Shown: positions 43,376-51,705 of the stretch, in pieces | Numbering within the stretch: the first letter of the stretch is position 1 | Layout: every line of letters starts with the position of its first letter | Origin: Chitinibacter bivalviorum | Lineage (GTDB): Bacteria > Pseudomonadota > Gammaproteobacteria > Burkholderiales > Chitinibacteraceae | Length of the DNA: 64,000 bases | Direction: 5' to 3' | Assembly: GCF_013403565.1 (NCBI RefSeq) | Contig: NZ_CP058627.1 | Span: forward strand, 2,170,001-2,234,000 | Position numbers and translations under genes: made by a program | Notes under the pieces: generated by a model | The model's input: only the letters and a program-made list of their open reading frames with translations | The model's database searches: none | What the model was told of the DNA's origin: nothing

Positions 43376-44380
43376 CTAATATGCCAAACCGACCTGCTGC
43401 ACCAACTCCGCCGTACGGTTCACATAACCCCACTCATTGTCGTACCACGCGTACAGCTTCAGTTGCGTGCCGTTGATCACCATCGTCGAAAGCGCGTCGA
43501 TGATGCTGGAGCGGGCGTCGCCGCGGTAGTCGATCGACACCAGTGGGCGTTCTTCATAACCCAAGATGTCTTTTAAATAGGTTTCCGACGCGGCTTTCAA
43601 GAGGCCATTCACTTCTTCCACCGTCGTGGCGCGTTCTAGCTCGAATACGCAGTCGGTGAGCGAGGCGTTGGTTAACGGTACGCGCACGGCGTGGCCGTTG
43701 AGGCGTCCCTTTAGCTCGGGGAAAATCTCGGTGATCGCGGTGGCCGATCCGGTTGAAGTTGGGATCAAACTCGTGCCGCACGAACGCGCACGGCGCAGAT
43801 CTTTGTGTGGCGCGTCGATGATGGTTTGGGTATTGGTCAAGTCGTGAATCGTCGTCATGCTGCCGTGGCGGATGCCGAGCTGCTCGTGGATCACTTTCAC
43901 CACCGGCGCGAGGCAGTTGGTGGTGCAGCTGGCGGCGGTGACGATGCGGTGAATGCTTGGGTCGAACAAATGATGGTTCACGCCGACGACAACATTCAGT
44001 ACACCTGCCTCTTTGACCGGCGCGGTAACAACAACGCGTTTGACGCCTTGATCGAGGTAGGCTTGCAGCAAGGCGGTGGTGCGCATTTTGCCTGAGGCTT
44101 CAATCACCACGTCGCAACCCGACCAATCGGTATCACCAATCGCGGTATTTCGGCTGGTTTTGATGCGCTGATTCCCGATGATGATGTCATCACCCTCAGT
44201 CGTGGCTTCATGCGCCCAGCGGCCATGCACTGAATCGAAATTGAGCAAATGCGCCAGTGTGGCGGTATCGCCGGCCGGATCGTTAATCTGCACGAATTCA
44301 ACCTCTGGCCAGCCCCAAGCTGCGCGCAGTGTTAAACGCCCCATGCGGCCAAAGCCGTTAATCCCTACTTTGATGCTCAT
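43376..44380 (-). CDS. ars-operon glyceraldehyde-3-phosphate dehydrogenase
   Basis: In ars clusters this enzyme uses arsenate in place of phosphate and makes 1-arseno-3-phosphoglycerate for ArsJ. The 334-residue product has the NAD loop [11 protein letters not shown] at its start and the catalytic cysteine in [11 protein letters not shown]. It starts 2 bases after the arsC stop. The position, not the sequence, marks it as the arsenic-linked paralogue; a general glycolytic role cannot be excluded. Confidence 0.9.
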   Translation of the reverse strand: MSIKVGINGFGRMGRLTLRAAWGWPEVEFVQINDPAGDTATLAHLLNFDSVHGRWAHEATTEGDDIIIGNQRIKTSRNTAIGDTDWSGCDVVIEASGKMRTTALLQAYLDQGVKRVVVTAPVKEAGVLNVVVGVNHHLFDPSIHRIVTAASCTTNCLAPVVKVIHEQLGIRHGSMTTIHDLTNTQTIIDAPHKDLRRARSCGTSLIPTSTGSATAITEIFPELKGRLNGHAVRVPLTNASLTDCVFELERATTVEEVNGLLKAASETYLKDILGYEERPLVSIDYRGDARSSIIDALSTMVINGTQLKLYAWYDNEWGYVNRTAELVQQVGLAY

Positions 44381-44382
44381 GC

Positions 44383-44883
44383 TTATTCCTGAGTTTGAGT
44401 CTGGCCAATATCGGCCACATGTTGTTTGAGTGCGAGATGGTCTAGTTTCTCGAAAGGCAGCGCCACCAGTAAATCCAGACGGTGGCGCAACTGGATAAGC
44501 GTTTGATTAAAACTATGCTGGCGCTCGGCTTCATCACCCTCTTGCCCTGGGTGCGGCATGCTCCAATGCGCGATCGTGGGTACGCCCGGCCACGGCGGGC
44601 AAGTTTCGCCAGCGGCCTTGTCGCACAGCGTAAACACCAAATCCATGTGCGGCGCATCGGGAGCGGTAAATTCACTCCAGCTTTTGCTACGCAGATTGGC
44701 AGTACTGATTCCGGCATGCTCCAGCGCCGCCAGTGCCATTGGGTGCACCGTGCCACTAGGTTGACTACCCGCACTAAAGGCACGGAAAACGCCATAGCCA
44801 ATTTGATTCAGCATGGCTTCGGCCATCTGGCTGCGCGCCGAGTTTTCGGTGCAAATGAATAGCACGTTGTAGAAATCTTTCAT
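44383..44883 (-). CDS. arsC: Arsenate reductase ArsC, low-molecular-weight phosphatase type
   Basis: ArsC reduces arsenate to arsenite. The 166-residue product has the phosphate loop CTENSARS near residue 11, and two more cysteines ([15 protein letters not shown], near 84 and 92) as in the thioredoxin-linked enzymes. It is transcribed away from arsR across an 85-base shared control region, and is followed at once by gapdh. Confidence 0.9.
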   Translation of the reverse strand: MKDFYNVLFICTENSARSQMAEAMLNQIGYGVFRAFSAGSQPSGTVHPMALAALEHAGISTANLRSKSWSEFTAPDAPHMDLVFTLCDKAAGETCPPWPGVPTIAHWSMPHPGQEGDEAERQHSFNQTLIQLRHRLDLLVALPFEKLDHLALKQHVADIGQTQTQE

Positions 44884-44937
44884 GTATCTGCCCTGTTATT
44901 TTTGCGTCATTGAGATGGATGGTAACCATACTAGTTT

Positions 44938-44951
44938 ATTATTTCAATAAT
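44938..44951. promoter_or_regulatory. Candidate ArsR operator
   Basis: The palindrome ATTATT-TC-AATAAT lies between the divergent arsC and arsR genes, 17 bases before arsR. ArsR-family sites are commonly AT-rich palindromes of this sort. Confidence 0.55.
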
Positions 44952-44968
44952 TGTTGTATAGTTGAGAT

Positions 44969-45334
44969 ATGGAACAAAAAATCGCAACGACCATTTTTGA
45001 ATCTTTATCCTCTGGCGTACGCTTGGATGTGTATCGCCTATTGCTTCGGCAAGGCAAAGCGGGGCTGGTTGCGGGAGAAATCGCCAGCCAACTGAGTATT
45101 GCGCCAAGCAATTTGTCGTTTCACCTCAAATCCATGGTGCACGCCAATGTGGTAACGGTGGAACAAGAAGGCCGCTTTATGCGTTATCGCGCCAATATGT
45201 CGCTGATACTCGATTTGGTAGCCTACCTGACCGAAGAATGCTGCGAGGGCAATCTCACAGAATGCATAGACGTAGGCGATGCTAAAACTTGCTCACCATC
45301 CTCTGGCTGCTGCCCCGCTGCCGCCCCAGACTGA
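44969..45334 (+). CDS. arsR: Arsenite-responsive repressor ArsR
   Basis: The 121-residue winged helix-turn-helix protein has the ArsR/SmtB recognition region SQLSIAPSNLSFHLKSM (about 40-56). It lacks the CVC motif in the recognition helix. Instead, cysteines cluster at the C-terminus (CC at 91-92, C at 99, then TCSPSSGCC), which resembles the arsenite site of the Acidithiobacillus-type ArsR. It should repress both divergent transcripts. Confidence 0.92.
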   Translation: MEQKIATTIFESLSSGVRLDVYRLLLRQGKAGLVAGEIASQLSIAPSNLSFHLKSMVHANVVTVEQEGRFMRYRANMSLILDLVAYLTEECCEGNLTECIDVGDAKTCSPSSGCCPAAAPD

Positions 45335-45349
45335 TCATCAGGAATCACC

Positions 45350-46420
45350 ATGAGCGTGCAATGTGAAGTGCAACAAAAAAAGGCAGCTGGCGCGCCGATG
45401 AATGTGTTCGAGCGCTACCTAACGCTGTGGGTGCTGATCTGTATCGCCCTTGGTATTGCAGCCGGGCAGTTTTTCCCCGCGCTGTTTCAATCCATTGGCC
45501 GCATGGAAATCGCCAAGGTTAATCTGCCCGTCGGCTTGTTAATCTGGATCATGATTATCCCCATGCTGGTGAAAATCGATTTTTCAGCCTTGCATGAGGT
45601 GCGCCAGCATGTGCGCGGCATTGGCATTACCTTATTTGTGAGCTGGCTCATCAATCCGTTTGCAATGGCTTTTTTTGCGTGGCTCTTTATTCGGCACGTC
45701 TTTGCCCAATATCTACCTGCCGAGCAGATTGATTCCTATATTGCAGGGCTGATTTTGCTCGCCGGAGCGCCGTGCACGGCAATGGTGTTTGTCTGGAGCA
45801 AGCTGAGCAATGGCGACCCATTATTCACGCTGACCCAAGTGGCGCTCAACGACACGATCATGATCTTTGCCTACGCGCCTTTGGTGGCTTTTTTGATGGG
45901 CATTTCAGCCATTATCGTGCCGTGGGATACGCTGATCACGTCGGTGCTGATGTATTTTTTGGTGCCGGTGATCATTGCACAGGGCTTAAGAAAAATATGG
46001 CTAAAAAAAGGGCGCACGGCCTTTGATGCCATCATGGCGAAAATCGGCCCGTGGTCGATTTCTGCGCTGCTGCTAACGCTGATTTTGCTGTTTGCATTTC
46101 AAGGCGAGGCCATTTTGCAGCAGCCACTCGTGATCGCGTTGCTGGCGATGCCGATTTTGGCGCAGGTATTGCTCAGCTCTAGTCTGGGCTACGCCTTAAA
46201 TCGCGCGGCGGGGGTCAAACACAATATTGCCTGCCCTTCGGTCTTGATCAGCGCATCAAATTTCTTTGAGCTCGCGGTCGCAGCGGCGATTGCCTTATTT
46301 GGCTTTCACTCAGGCGCAGCGCTGGCCACCGTCGTCGGGGTACTCATTGAAGTCCCCCTTATGTTATTGGTGGTCAATGCCTTAAATCGCAGCAAAAACT
46401 GGTATGAACGCACGGCTTAA
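45350..46420 (+). CDS. acr3: Arsenite efflux permease Acr3
   Basis: Acr3 exports arsenite. The 356-residue membrane protein has about ten hydrophobic segments and the family cysteine in LLAGAPCTAMVFVWS near residue 145. The ATG follows CAGGAATCACC, 15 bases after arsR. It is the main efflux pump of the cluster. Confidence 0.94.
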   Translation: MSVQCEVQQKKAAGAPMNVFERYLTLWVLICIALGIAAGQFFPALFQSIGRMEIAKVNLPVGLLIWIMIIPMLVKIDFSALHEVRQHVRGIGITLFVSWLINPFAMAFFAWLFIRHVFAQYLPAEQIDSYIAGLILLAGAPCTAMVFVWSKLSNGDPLFTLTQVALNDTIMIFAYAPLVAFLMGISAIIVPWDTLITSVLMYFLVPVIIAQGLRKIWLKKGRTAFDAIMAKIGPWSISALLLTLILLFAFQGEAILQQPLVIALLAMPILAQVLLSSSLGYALNRAAGVKHNIACPSVLISASNFFELAVAAAIALFGFHSGAALATVVGVLIEVPLMLLVVNALNRSKNWYERTA

Positions 46421-46482
46421 TAATTTGCATTACATACCTCACTACTAACTCAGTAATTAGAATGAATCAGGATTTTCCCAGC

Positions 46483-46971
46483 ATGAATCAGCACCCATTT
46501 GACGCACTCGCCCTGCCCGCTGGTGGCACTGTTTTATTTACCCCATGCCCAGGCAGCAAAGAAGCAGACTTGGCAACGTCGGTAGCGCAACTGCAGCAAG
46601 CTGGCGCGTCGGCCATCATTACCCTAATGCCCAGCCATGAGCTCAGTGCTGAAGGCGTCGCGACATTGCCGCAAGTCTGCGCCGCAGCAGGTTTGCAATG
46701 GTTTCATTTCCCGATTGAAGATGATTCAGCACCGCAGGCGGAGTTTGAAACCGCATGGCAGGCAGCCCAAACGCAAGTATTGGCTTTGCTGGCAGCAGGC
46801 GCGACGATCGCCGTGCATTGCAAAGGCGGCTCGGGGCGCACCGGACTGATGATTGCGCTGATCATGCGCGCACAAAATACGCCATTAGCGACGGCAGTTG
46901 AGTTAGTGCAAAACATTCGCCCCAAATCACTGCGCATCCCTGCGCACATGTCTTATTTGGCCAAGGCCTAA
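46483..46971 (+). CDS. Dual-specificity (CDKN3-like) tyrosine phosphatase
   Basis: The 162-residue protein has the phosphatase loop HCKGGSGRTG (about 113-122), with the catalytic Cys and Arg, and an upstream loop with IEDDSAP as the likely acid. It follows acr3 by 62 bases on the same strand. The ATG at 46483 has AGGA ten bases upstream; an ATG at 46462 is the alternative. Phosphatases of this kind recur in ars clusters, but the substrate is not known to me. Confidence 0.82.
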   Translation: MNQHPFDALALPAGGTVLFTPCPGSKEADLATSVAQLQQAGASAIITLMPSHELSAEGVATLPQVCAAAGLQWFHFPIEDDSAPQAEFETAWQAAQTQVLALLAAGATIAVHCKGGSGRTGLMIALIMRAQNTPLATAVELVQNIRPKSLRIPAHMSYLAKA

Positions 46972-46975
46972 ACAT

Positions 46976-47000
46976 GAAAAAGCCCAGCAATGCTGGGCTT
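46976..47000 (-). terminator. Terminator of the small minus-strand gene
   Basis: The stem AAGCCCAGC/GCTGGGCTT with 3-base loop is followed by T5 on the minus strand. On plus it has no T-run. Confidence 0.7.
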
Positions 47001-47040
47001 GAACTCTAAACCTGCAAACAATCTGGCGGGGCGAATTGGA

Positions 47041-47247
47041 TCAAGATTCGGCGGCTTTTTGCCTTGCGTAATAAAATTGGCCATTACGGATCGTGGCTTC
47101 GAGCAAGCGCCGTCCGTAGCCGACTTCCAACCCAGCGGCGCGATCGGCCTCGCCAAAGGTCAGCACCAGATCAGCGCCATCGGGAATTTGCGCAACCAGC
47201 GCGGTGAGCTCCAGCCAGTCTTCGAGTGAATTGGAATAAGTGATCAT
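47041..47247 (-). CDS. Small unrecognised protein with a strong ribosome-binding site
   Basis: The 68-residue acidic, soluble protein reads MITYSNSLEDWLELTALVAQ at the start. An AAGGAGGTG sequence 8 bases before the ATG at 47247 and a terminator after the stop make it a likely real gene. Function unknown. Confidence 0.7.
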   Translation of the reverse strand: MITYSNSLEDWLELTALVAQIPDGADLVLTFGEADRAAGLEVGYGRRLLEATIRNGQFYYARQKAAES

Positions 47248-47490
47248 TTGAAGCACCTCCTTCTTGAGTATCTCGCACAGCGTGTGGAATAACTAAGACG
47301 ACAGCAGCTCAAAGAACAAACAGCAAATGGTGTGATGCACGCCCAGCAATGCATCTACTTTGCTGGCCTATATCAGGCTTATCGAACAATTTTCAGATTA
47401 GTTGAGTGCAGACCAGCTGCACGCAAAATCGAGTATATCGGGGCAGATTGCGTTCAAAATGAAGAATTGGTGACAGCAGCGGTGGCCGCA

Positions 47491-47925
47491 TCAAGCGCCC
47501 AGAAATTGCTCAACGCCGCGATTGGCCAATTGATCGGCGCGCTCATTACCCGGATTACCCGCGTGGCCTTTGACCCAGCGCCATTGCACCTGATGACGAG
47601 CCACTTGCTCATCGAGCGCCTTCCACAGGTCTTCGTTTTTCACTGGTTTTTTATCCGCAGTTTTCCAGCCATTACGCTTCCAGCCGTGGATCCACGTTTC
47701 GATGCCGTTTTTAACATATTGCGAATCGGTATGGATTGTCACTTCACAGCTGCGGGTTAAGGTTTTCAGCGCCGAGATCACGGCGAGCAATTCCATTCGG
47801 TTATTGGTGGTGTGGGCTTCGCCGCCGAACAGATCTTTTTCATGCGCGCCGTAGCGCAAAAAAGCGCCCCAGCCGCCAGGCCCCGGGTTGCCTTTACAGG
47901 CGCCGTCGGTATAAATCTCAACCAT
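47491..47925 (-). CDS. rnhA: Ribonuclease HI
   Basis: RNase HI cuts the RNA strand of RNA-DNA hybrids. The 144-residue protein carries the full catalytic set: [39 protein letters not shown] and [15 protein letters not shown]. The ATG at 47925 has GGTGA 9 bases upstream. Confidence 0.96.
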   Translation of the reverse strand: MVEIYTDGACKGNPGPGGWGAFLRYGAHEKDLFGGEAHTTNNRMELLAVISALKTLTRSCEVTIHTDSQYVKNGIETWIHGWKRNGWKTADKKPVKNEDLWKALDEQVARHQVQWRWVKGHAGNPGNERADQLANRGVEQFLGA

Positions 47926-47961
47926 AATGCAATTCACCAATTTAATTTAATAGGTCACACG

Positions 47962-48246
47962 ATGCACCGTCACATCTTGCTGTTTCTTTTGCTCTGTAGC
48001 GCCCATATCGCCAGCGCCAGCCCTTTTTGCCCGTGGAAGCTACCGGGCCCTGATGCGAAAAATGATCGCTTTATCAACCTGACCGTCGTGCAATTTATCA
48101 ATCAGAGCGATGAGGAATTACAAATCAGCTACGGCGGCGGCAATTTGGGTAGCGGGCATGATATTCGGATTCCGACCAAAAATCGTGAGGAAGGGACAAA
48201 AATCCTCAAAAGCATGCTGGAAACCGCCAAGCAGTGCGACAAATAA
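47962..48246 (+). CDS. Small secreted protein
   Basis: The 94-residue product has a signal peptide (about 1-19, LLFLLLCSAHIASA), then a short basic domain with two cysteines (FCPWKLPG and KQCDK) that could form a disulphide. The start follows TAGGTCACACG. It sits on the strand opposite rnhA and the yafS-like gene, interrupting that cluster. Function unknown. Confidence 0.65.
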   Translation: MHRHILLFLLLCSAHIASASPFCPWKLPGPDAKNDRFINLTVVQFINQSDEELQISYGGGNLGSGHDIRIPTKNREEGTKILKSMLETAKQCDK

Positions 48247-48249
48247 CAG

Positions 48250-48298
48250 GGGTATAGCTACGAAAACCAATTAATTAATTGATTACATAGCAATACCC
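48250..48298. repeat. 49-bp intergenic repeat, copy 7
   Basis: It starts GGGTATAG and ends CAATACCC, is exactly 49 bp long, and begins 4 bases after the stop of the small secreted protein gene. Confidence 0.75.
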
Positions 48299-48304
48299 AC
48301 GATA

Positions 48305-49039
48305 TTATTTGCAACGATCTTTTTCTGCCTGCAAGCGGATTTTTTCTACCGCCGCTGCGGCGCTGCGCGCAGGGATGGCGATATGATGCCAATCAGGTTC
48401 GATCACATTCATGCCGCGCACGCGTTTGACGACCTCTACGCAATACACGCCGCCACCCGCTGGCCAGAATTTATCGCCAGCCCGCTCTAGAAAACGACTT
48501 TTATCCAACCAGCCTTTGCGTTGCAGCGGGGGACGATAGCAGAGAAAAGCGCCGTTCAAGAGCTGCAAATCAAGCAAGGCCAGCCAGTCTTTGAGCCGAT
48601 GCGGTGCCACAAAATGGCTTTGCCACGGCACTTCATCCGCTTTAAGCCGCCGCAAGCCCCATAAGCTCCACGGATTAAACCCCGTAATTAGCAAACGACC
48701 TTCGGGCATCAGCACGCGCTCGGCCTCGCGCAATACCGCGTGGGGGTCGCCGGCAAAATCCAGCGTATGCGGCAGCACCAGCAAATCGAGGCTTTGCTCG
48801 GAAAAAGGCAGCGCCTCGGGCATGCATTTAATTTGCGTGCCCGCCGCTTGCCCGGCAAAAGCGCGCCACGGCATACGATTGGCGCGCAGGCAATCGAGCT
48901 GCGGCAATTCTAACTGCATCGCTTTATAGCCAAAGATGTCGCACACTTTGGCATCAAACCACGCCGCTTCCGAATCGCGCAGATATTGGCCTAGCGGAGT
49001 CGCCAGCCAAGCGGCAAAATGATCTACTGCAGCATTCAT
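48305..49039 (-). CDS. SAM-dependent methyltransferase (YafS-like)
   Basis: The 244-residue protein has a methyltransferase type 11 core: ALPFSEQSLDLLVLPHTLDF, VLREAERVLMPEGRLLITGF and NPWSLWGLRR. Divergence from gloB and nearness to rnhA match the enterobacterial yafS/rnhA/gloB/mltD region, so it is probably the YafS equivalent. The methyl acceptor is unknown. The ATG at 49039 lies 40 bases from gloB. Confidence 0.85.
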   Translation of the reverse strand: MNAAVDHFAAWLATPLGQYLRDSEAAWFDAKVCDIFGYKAMQLELPQLDCLRANRMPWRAFAGQAAGTQIKCMPEALPFSEQSLDLLVLPHTLDFAGDPHAVLREAERVLMPEGRLLITGFNPWSLWGLRRLKADEVPWQSHFVAPHRLKDWLALLDLQLLNGAFLCYRPPLQRKGWLDKSRFLERAGDKFWPAGGGVYCVEVVKRVRGMNVIEPDWHHIAIPARSAAAAVEKIRLQAEKDRCK

Positions 49040-49079
49040 AGGCTTGTTGCACCTTATCGAATCAGGCGGAGAAACAGCA

Positions 49080-49829
49080 ATGCTCAACATCAGCGCCATA
49101 CCAATTTACGAAGATAATTATATCTGGGTTTTGCATCAGGGCAGCAAAGCGATTGCTGTTGACCCCGGTGAGGCAGCGCCACTGCAAGCTTGGCTGCGTC
49201 AGCATCAATGCACGCTGGAAGGGGTTTTAATCACCCATCACCATGGCGATCACACTGGCGGGCTCCACGCGCTGGTACATGCAGACCTGCCCATTTACGG
49301 CCCTGCAGCCATTGCCCATATCAATAGACCCTTGCAAGGCGGAGAAAGTTTGACGCTACTGGGGGAAAATTTCACCGTATTCGCCACGCCCGGCCATACG
49401 CTGGATCATTTGAGCTACTACGGTGCTGGCGCGCTCTTTTGTGGTGACACGCTATTTTCAGCCGGATGCGGACGATTATTTGAAGGAACGGCGGCGCAGA
49501 TGTTTGCCAGCTTGCAGCAATTGGCCAGTCTACCGAGCGAAACCAAGCTGTGCTGCACGCATGAATATACGCTCAGCAATTTGCGCTTTGCGCTGGCGGT
49601 GGAGCCCAATAATCGCGCGCTGCAAACCCGCTACGACCAAGTCTGCGCTCTGCGTGCGGCAGGCCAAATGAGCTTGCCCAGTACGCTGGCTATCGAGTTG
49701 GCGAGCAATCCGTTTTTGCGCTGCGAACAAGCCGAAGTCGTCGCCGCCGCCCGCGCGCACAACGCCAATATCGCAAACGCCGTTGATACCTTTGCCGCAC
49801 TGCGACAATGGAAGGATCATTTTCGCTAA
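49080..49829 (+). CDS. gloB: Hydroxyacylglutathione hydrolase (glyoxalase II)
   Basis: GloB hydrolyses S-lactoylglutathione in methylglyoxal detoxification. The 249-residue protein has the zinc motif THHHGDHTGG and further metal ligands in TPGHTLDH, GDTLFSAGCGRLFEG and CTHEYT. The ATG at 49080 follows GCGGAGAAACAGC. It diverges from the methyltransferase gene. Confidence 0.96.
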   Translation: MLNISAIPIYEDNYIWVLHQGSKAIAVDPGEAAPLQAWLRQHQCTLEGVLITHHHGDHTGGLHALVHADLPIYGPAAIAHINRPLQGGESLTLLGENFTVFATPGHTLDHLSYYGAGALFCGDTLFSAGCGRLFEGTAAQMFASLQQLASLPSETKLCCTHEYTLSNLRFALAVEPNNRALQTRYDQVCALRAAGQMSLPSTLAIELASNPFLRCEQAEVVAAARAHNANIANAVDTFAALRQWKDHFR

Positions 49830-50006
49830 ACTAAATGAAATTTAATCTAAGCCACAAGCGGGGCAAACTGCGGAATATTCAGCAAAAAATCTCAATAAAT
49901 CAAAGATTTTAACCGCCTAACCGATTTCTAGCTAAACGCTGATTGACACAGTCGGAAAGCGACCATTACTATCGCAAAATTCAGAATAATTTCAGGGACT
50001 GGGCCA

Positions 50007-51551
50007 ATGAAGCTCCGCCTGTGCGCTACTCTCTTTACCGCCTTCCTCTCACTACCAGCGTTGGCCATCGAATCTGGCAAGCTCGACTACGAATTACACA
50101 GTATTACCCCTCCGCTCTCAGCCAATACCCAGGCCGTCATTGATCAGTTGTTTAGTGAGGCCAACCCGCTGATCGAGCGTGATTTATGGGTGCGAGTGCG
50201 CAACGGCTTTGCGATTCCCGATATTGATAGCCCGCTGGTAACAAAGTGGGAAAATTACTATTCCAGCCGCCCCGATTATTTAAATCGCATTATCGAGCGC
50301 AGTAATCGCTATCTCTATTATGTGGTCGGTGAGGTTGAGCGCCGCAATATGCCGATGGAGTTTGCGCTATTGCCGATGATTGAATCGGCTTACAACCCAC
50401 GTGCAGAATCCCCCGCTAAAGCGGCGGGTATGTGGCAATTTATTCCCGACACCGGCAAACGTTATGGTCTTGAGCGCACGATGTGGTACGACGGGCGCCG
50501 CGATGTGGTTGCCGCCACCGATGCCGCACTGAGCTATTTGCAAGACATCCACGGCATGTTTGACGATTGGCAACTGGCGCTGGCGTCATACAACTGGGGT
50601 GAAAACGCCGTAAAACGCGCCATCGACAAAAACATTGCTGCGGGCTTACCCACGGCCTTTGTCGATCTGAAAATGCCCGATGAGACGCGCAATTACGTCC
50701 CCAAATTGCTGGCCATTCGCAACATCATTGCCGACCCAGCAGCCTATGGCGTCAAACTATCTGCGATCCCGAATCAGCCCTATTTTGCTACCTTGCAACC
50801 GGGCAAGCACATGGATGTGTCGGTCGCCGCCAAGCTGGCAGGCATTAGTGTTGATGAATTACTGAAGCTCAACCCCGGCTTTATCCGGCCGGTGATTGCG
50901 CATAAAGATGAACGCAAACTCGTACTCCCCGTCGCGCAAGTCCCTGTTTTCGAGCGCAACTTAGCCGCCTATGATCAGCCGCTGTTAAATTGGCAGCCAT
51001 ATGTCACCAAACATGGTGATCGCGTTGAGGATTTGGCGAGCACGTTTGGCATTAGCGAAGATCAGCTACGCGACATCAATGACATTGGCAGCAAAGAGCG
51101 CGTGGCTGCGGGCAAAATGATCTTGGTGCCTAAAGTCGCGGGCATTGATATTTCTGAGCGCCAAACGCTGGCTGCGCTGCATGAAAACCGCAACGGTGAA
51201 GCCATTGATACCGGTGAAAAAGACACGCCTAAGCCTGTGATCAAAGTCGCACGTGATGGCAGTCATGGCCGTGAGCATAAGGTGGCCAAAGGCGATACGC
51301 TGTTTAATATCGCCAAACGCTATGATTTGAGCGTAGCGGAATTGAAAGCGATGAATAACCTCAAGGGCAATCAAGTGGCCTTGGGTGAATCGCTCACCGT
51401 TGGCAATGCCAGCAATGCGCCCAAGTCGTACGTGGTCAAACGTGGTGATACGCTGGCGTCGATTGCGAAAAAACTCAATATCGATCTGTATGAGCTGAAA
51501 AAATCCAATCGCAAACCCATCTCACCGGGGATGATCTTGGTAATGAACTAA
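50007..51551 (+). CDS. mltD: Membrane-bound lytic transglycosylase D, LysM-containing
   Basis: MltD cleaves peptidoglycan. The 514-residue product has a signal peptide (about 1-20), an SLT family 1 catalytic domain (about 95-215; Glu in PMIESAYNPRAES, then AAGMWQFIPDTG) and three C-terminal LysM repeats (about 330, 425 and 475; for example HKVAKGDTLFNIAKRY). It follows gloB on the same strand, and a strong terminator ends it. No lipobox is visible, so it may be periplasmic rather than lipid-anchored. Confidence 0.93.
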   Translation: MKLRLCATLFTAFLSLPALAIESGKLDYELHSITPPLSANTQAVIDQLFSEANPLIERDLWVRVRNGFAIPDIDSPLVTKWENYYSSRPDYLNRIIERSNRYLYYVVGEVERRNMPMEFALLPMIESAYNPRAESPAKAAGMWQFIPDTGKRYGLERTMWYDGRRDVVAATDAALSYLQDIHGMFDDWQLALASYNWGENAVKRAIDKNIAAGLPTAFVDLKMPDETRNYVPKLLAIRNIIADPAAYGVKLSAIPNQPYFATLQPGKHMDVSVAAKLAGISVDELLKLNPGFIRPVIAHKDERKLVLPVAQVPVFERNLAAYDQPLLNWQPYVTKHGDRVEDLASTFGISEDQLRDINDIGSKERVAAGKMILVPKVAGIDISERQTLAALHENRNGEAIDTGEKDTPKPVIKVARDGSHGREHKVAKGDTLFNIAKRYDLSVAELKAMNNLKGNQVALGESLTVGNASNAPKSYVVKRGDTLASIAKKLNIDLYELKKSNRKPISPGMILVMN

Positions 51552-51573
51552 TCAGCAGCACGATCTAAATGAG

Positions 51574-51606
51574 CGCCGTTAATGTTGCAATTAACGGCGT
51601 TTTTTT
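51574..51606 (+). terminator. Rho-independent terminator of mltD
   Basis: The 10-bp perfect stem CGCCGTTAAT/ATTAACGGCG with a 6-base loop is followed by T7. Confidence 0.9.
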
Positions 51607-51611
51607 ATCAA

Positions 51612-51660
51612 GGGTATAGGTATGAAATCGTTTTCCAGCCTAATCTATAGCTGGATACTT
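51612..51660. repeat. 49-bp intergenic repeat, degenerate copy 8
   Basis: It starts GGGTATAG and ends GGATACTT, with the same 49-base length. The right end has lost its CCC. Confidence 0.5.
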
Positions 51661-51705
51661 GCCGATGTATTGTAGGATTAGGTACTGATCGTAAAGAGGA
51701 ATGCC

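Noticed and set aside
43376..44380. GAPDH as the main glycolytic gapA
   Set aside because: It sits directly behind arsC and near arsJ, so I call it the ars-linked enzyme, though sequence alone does not decide this.
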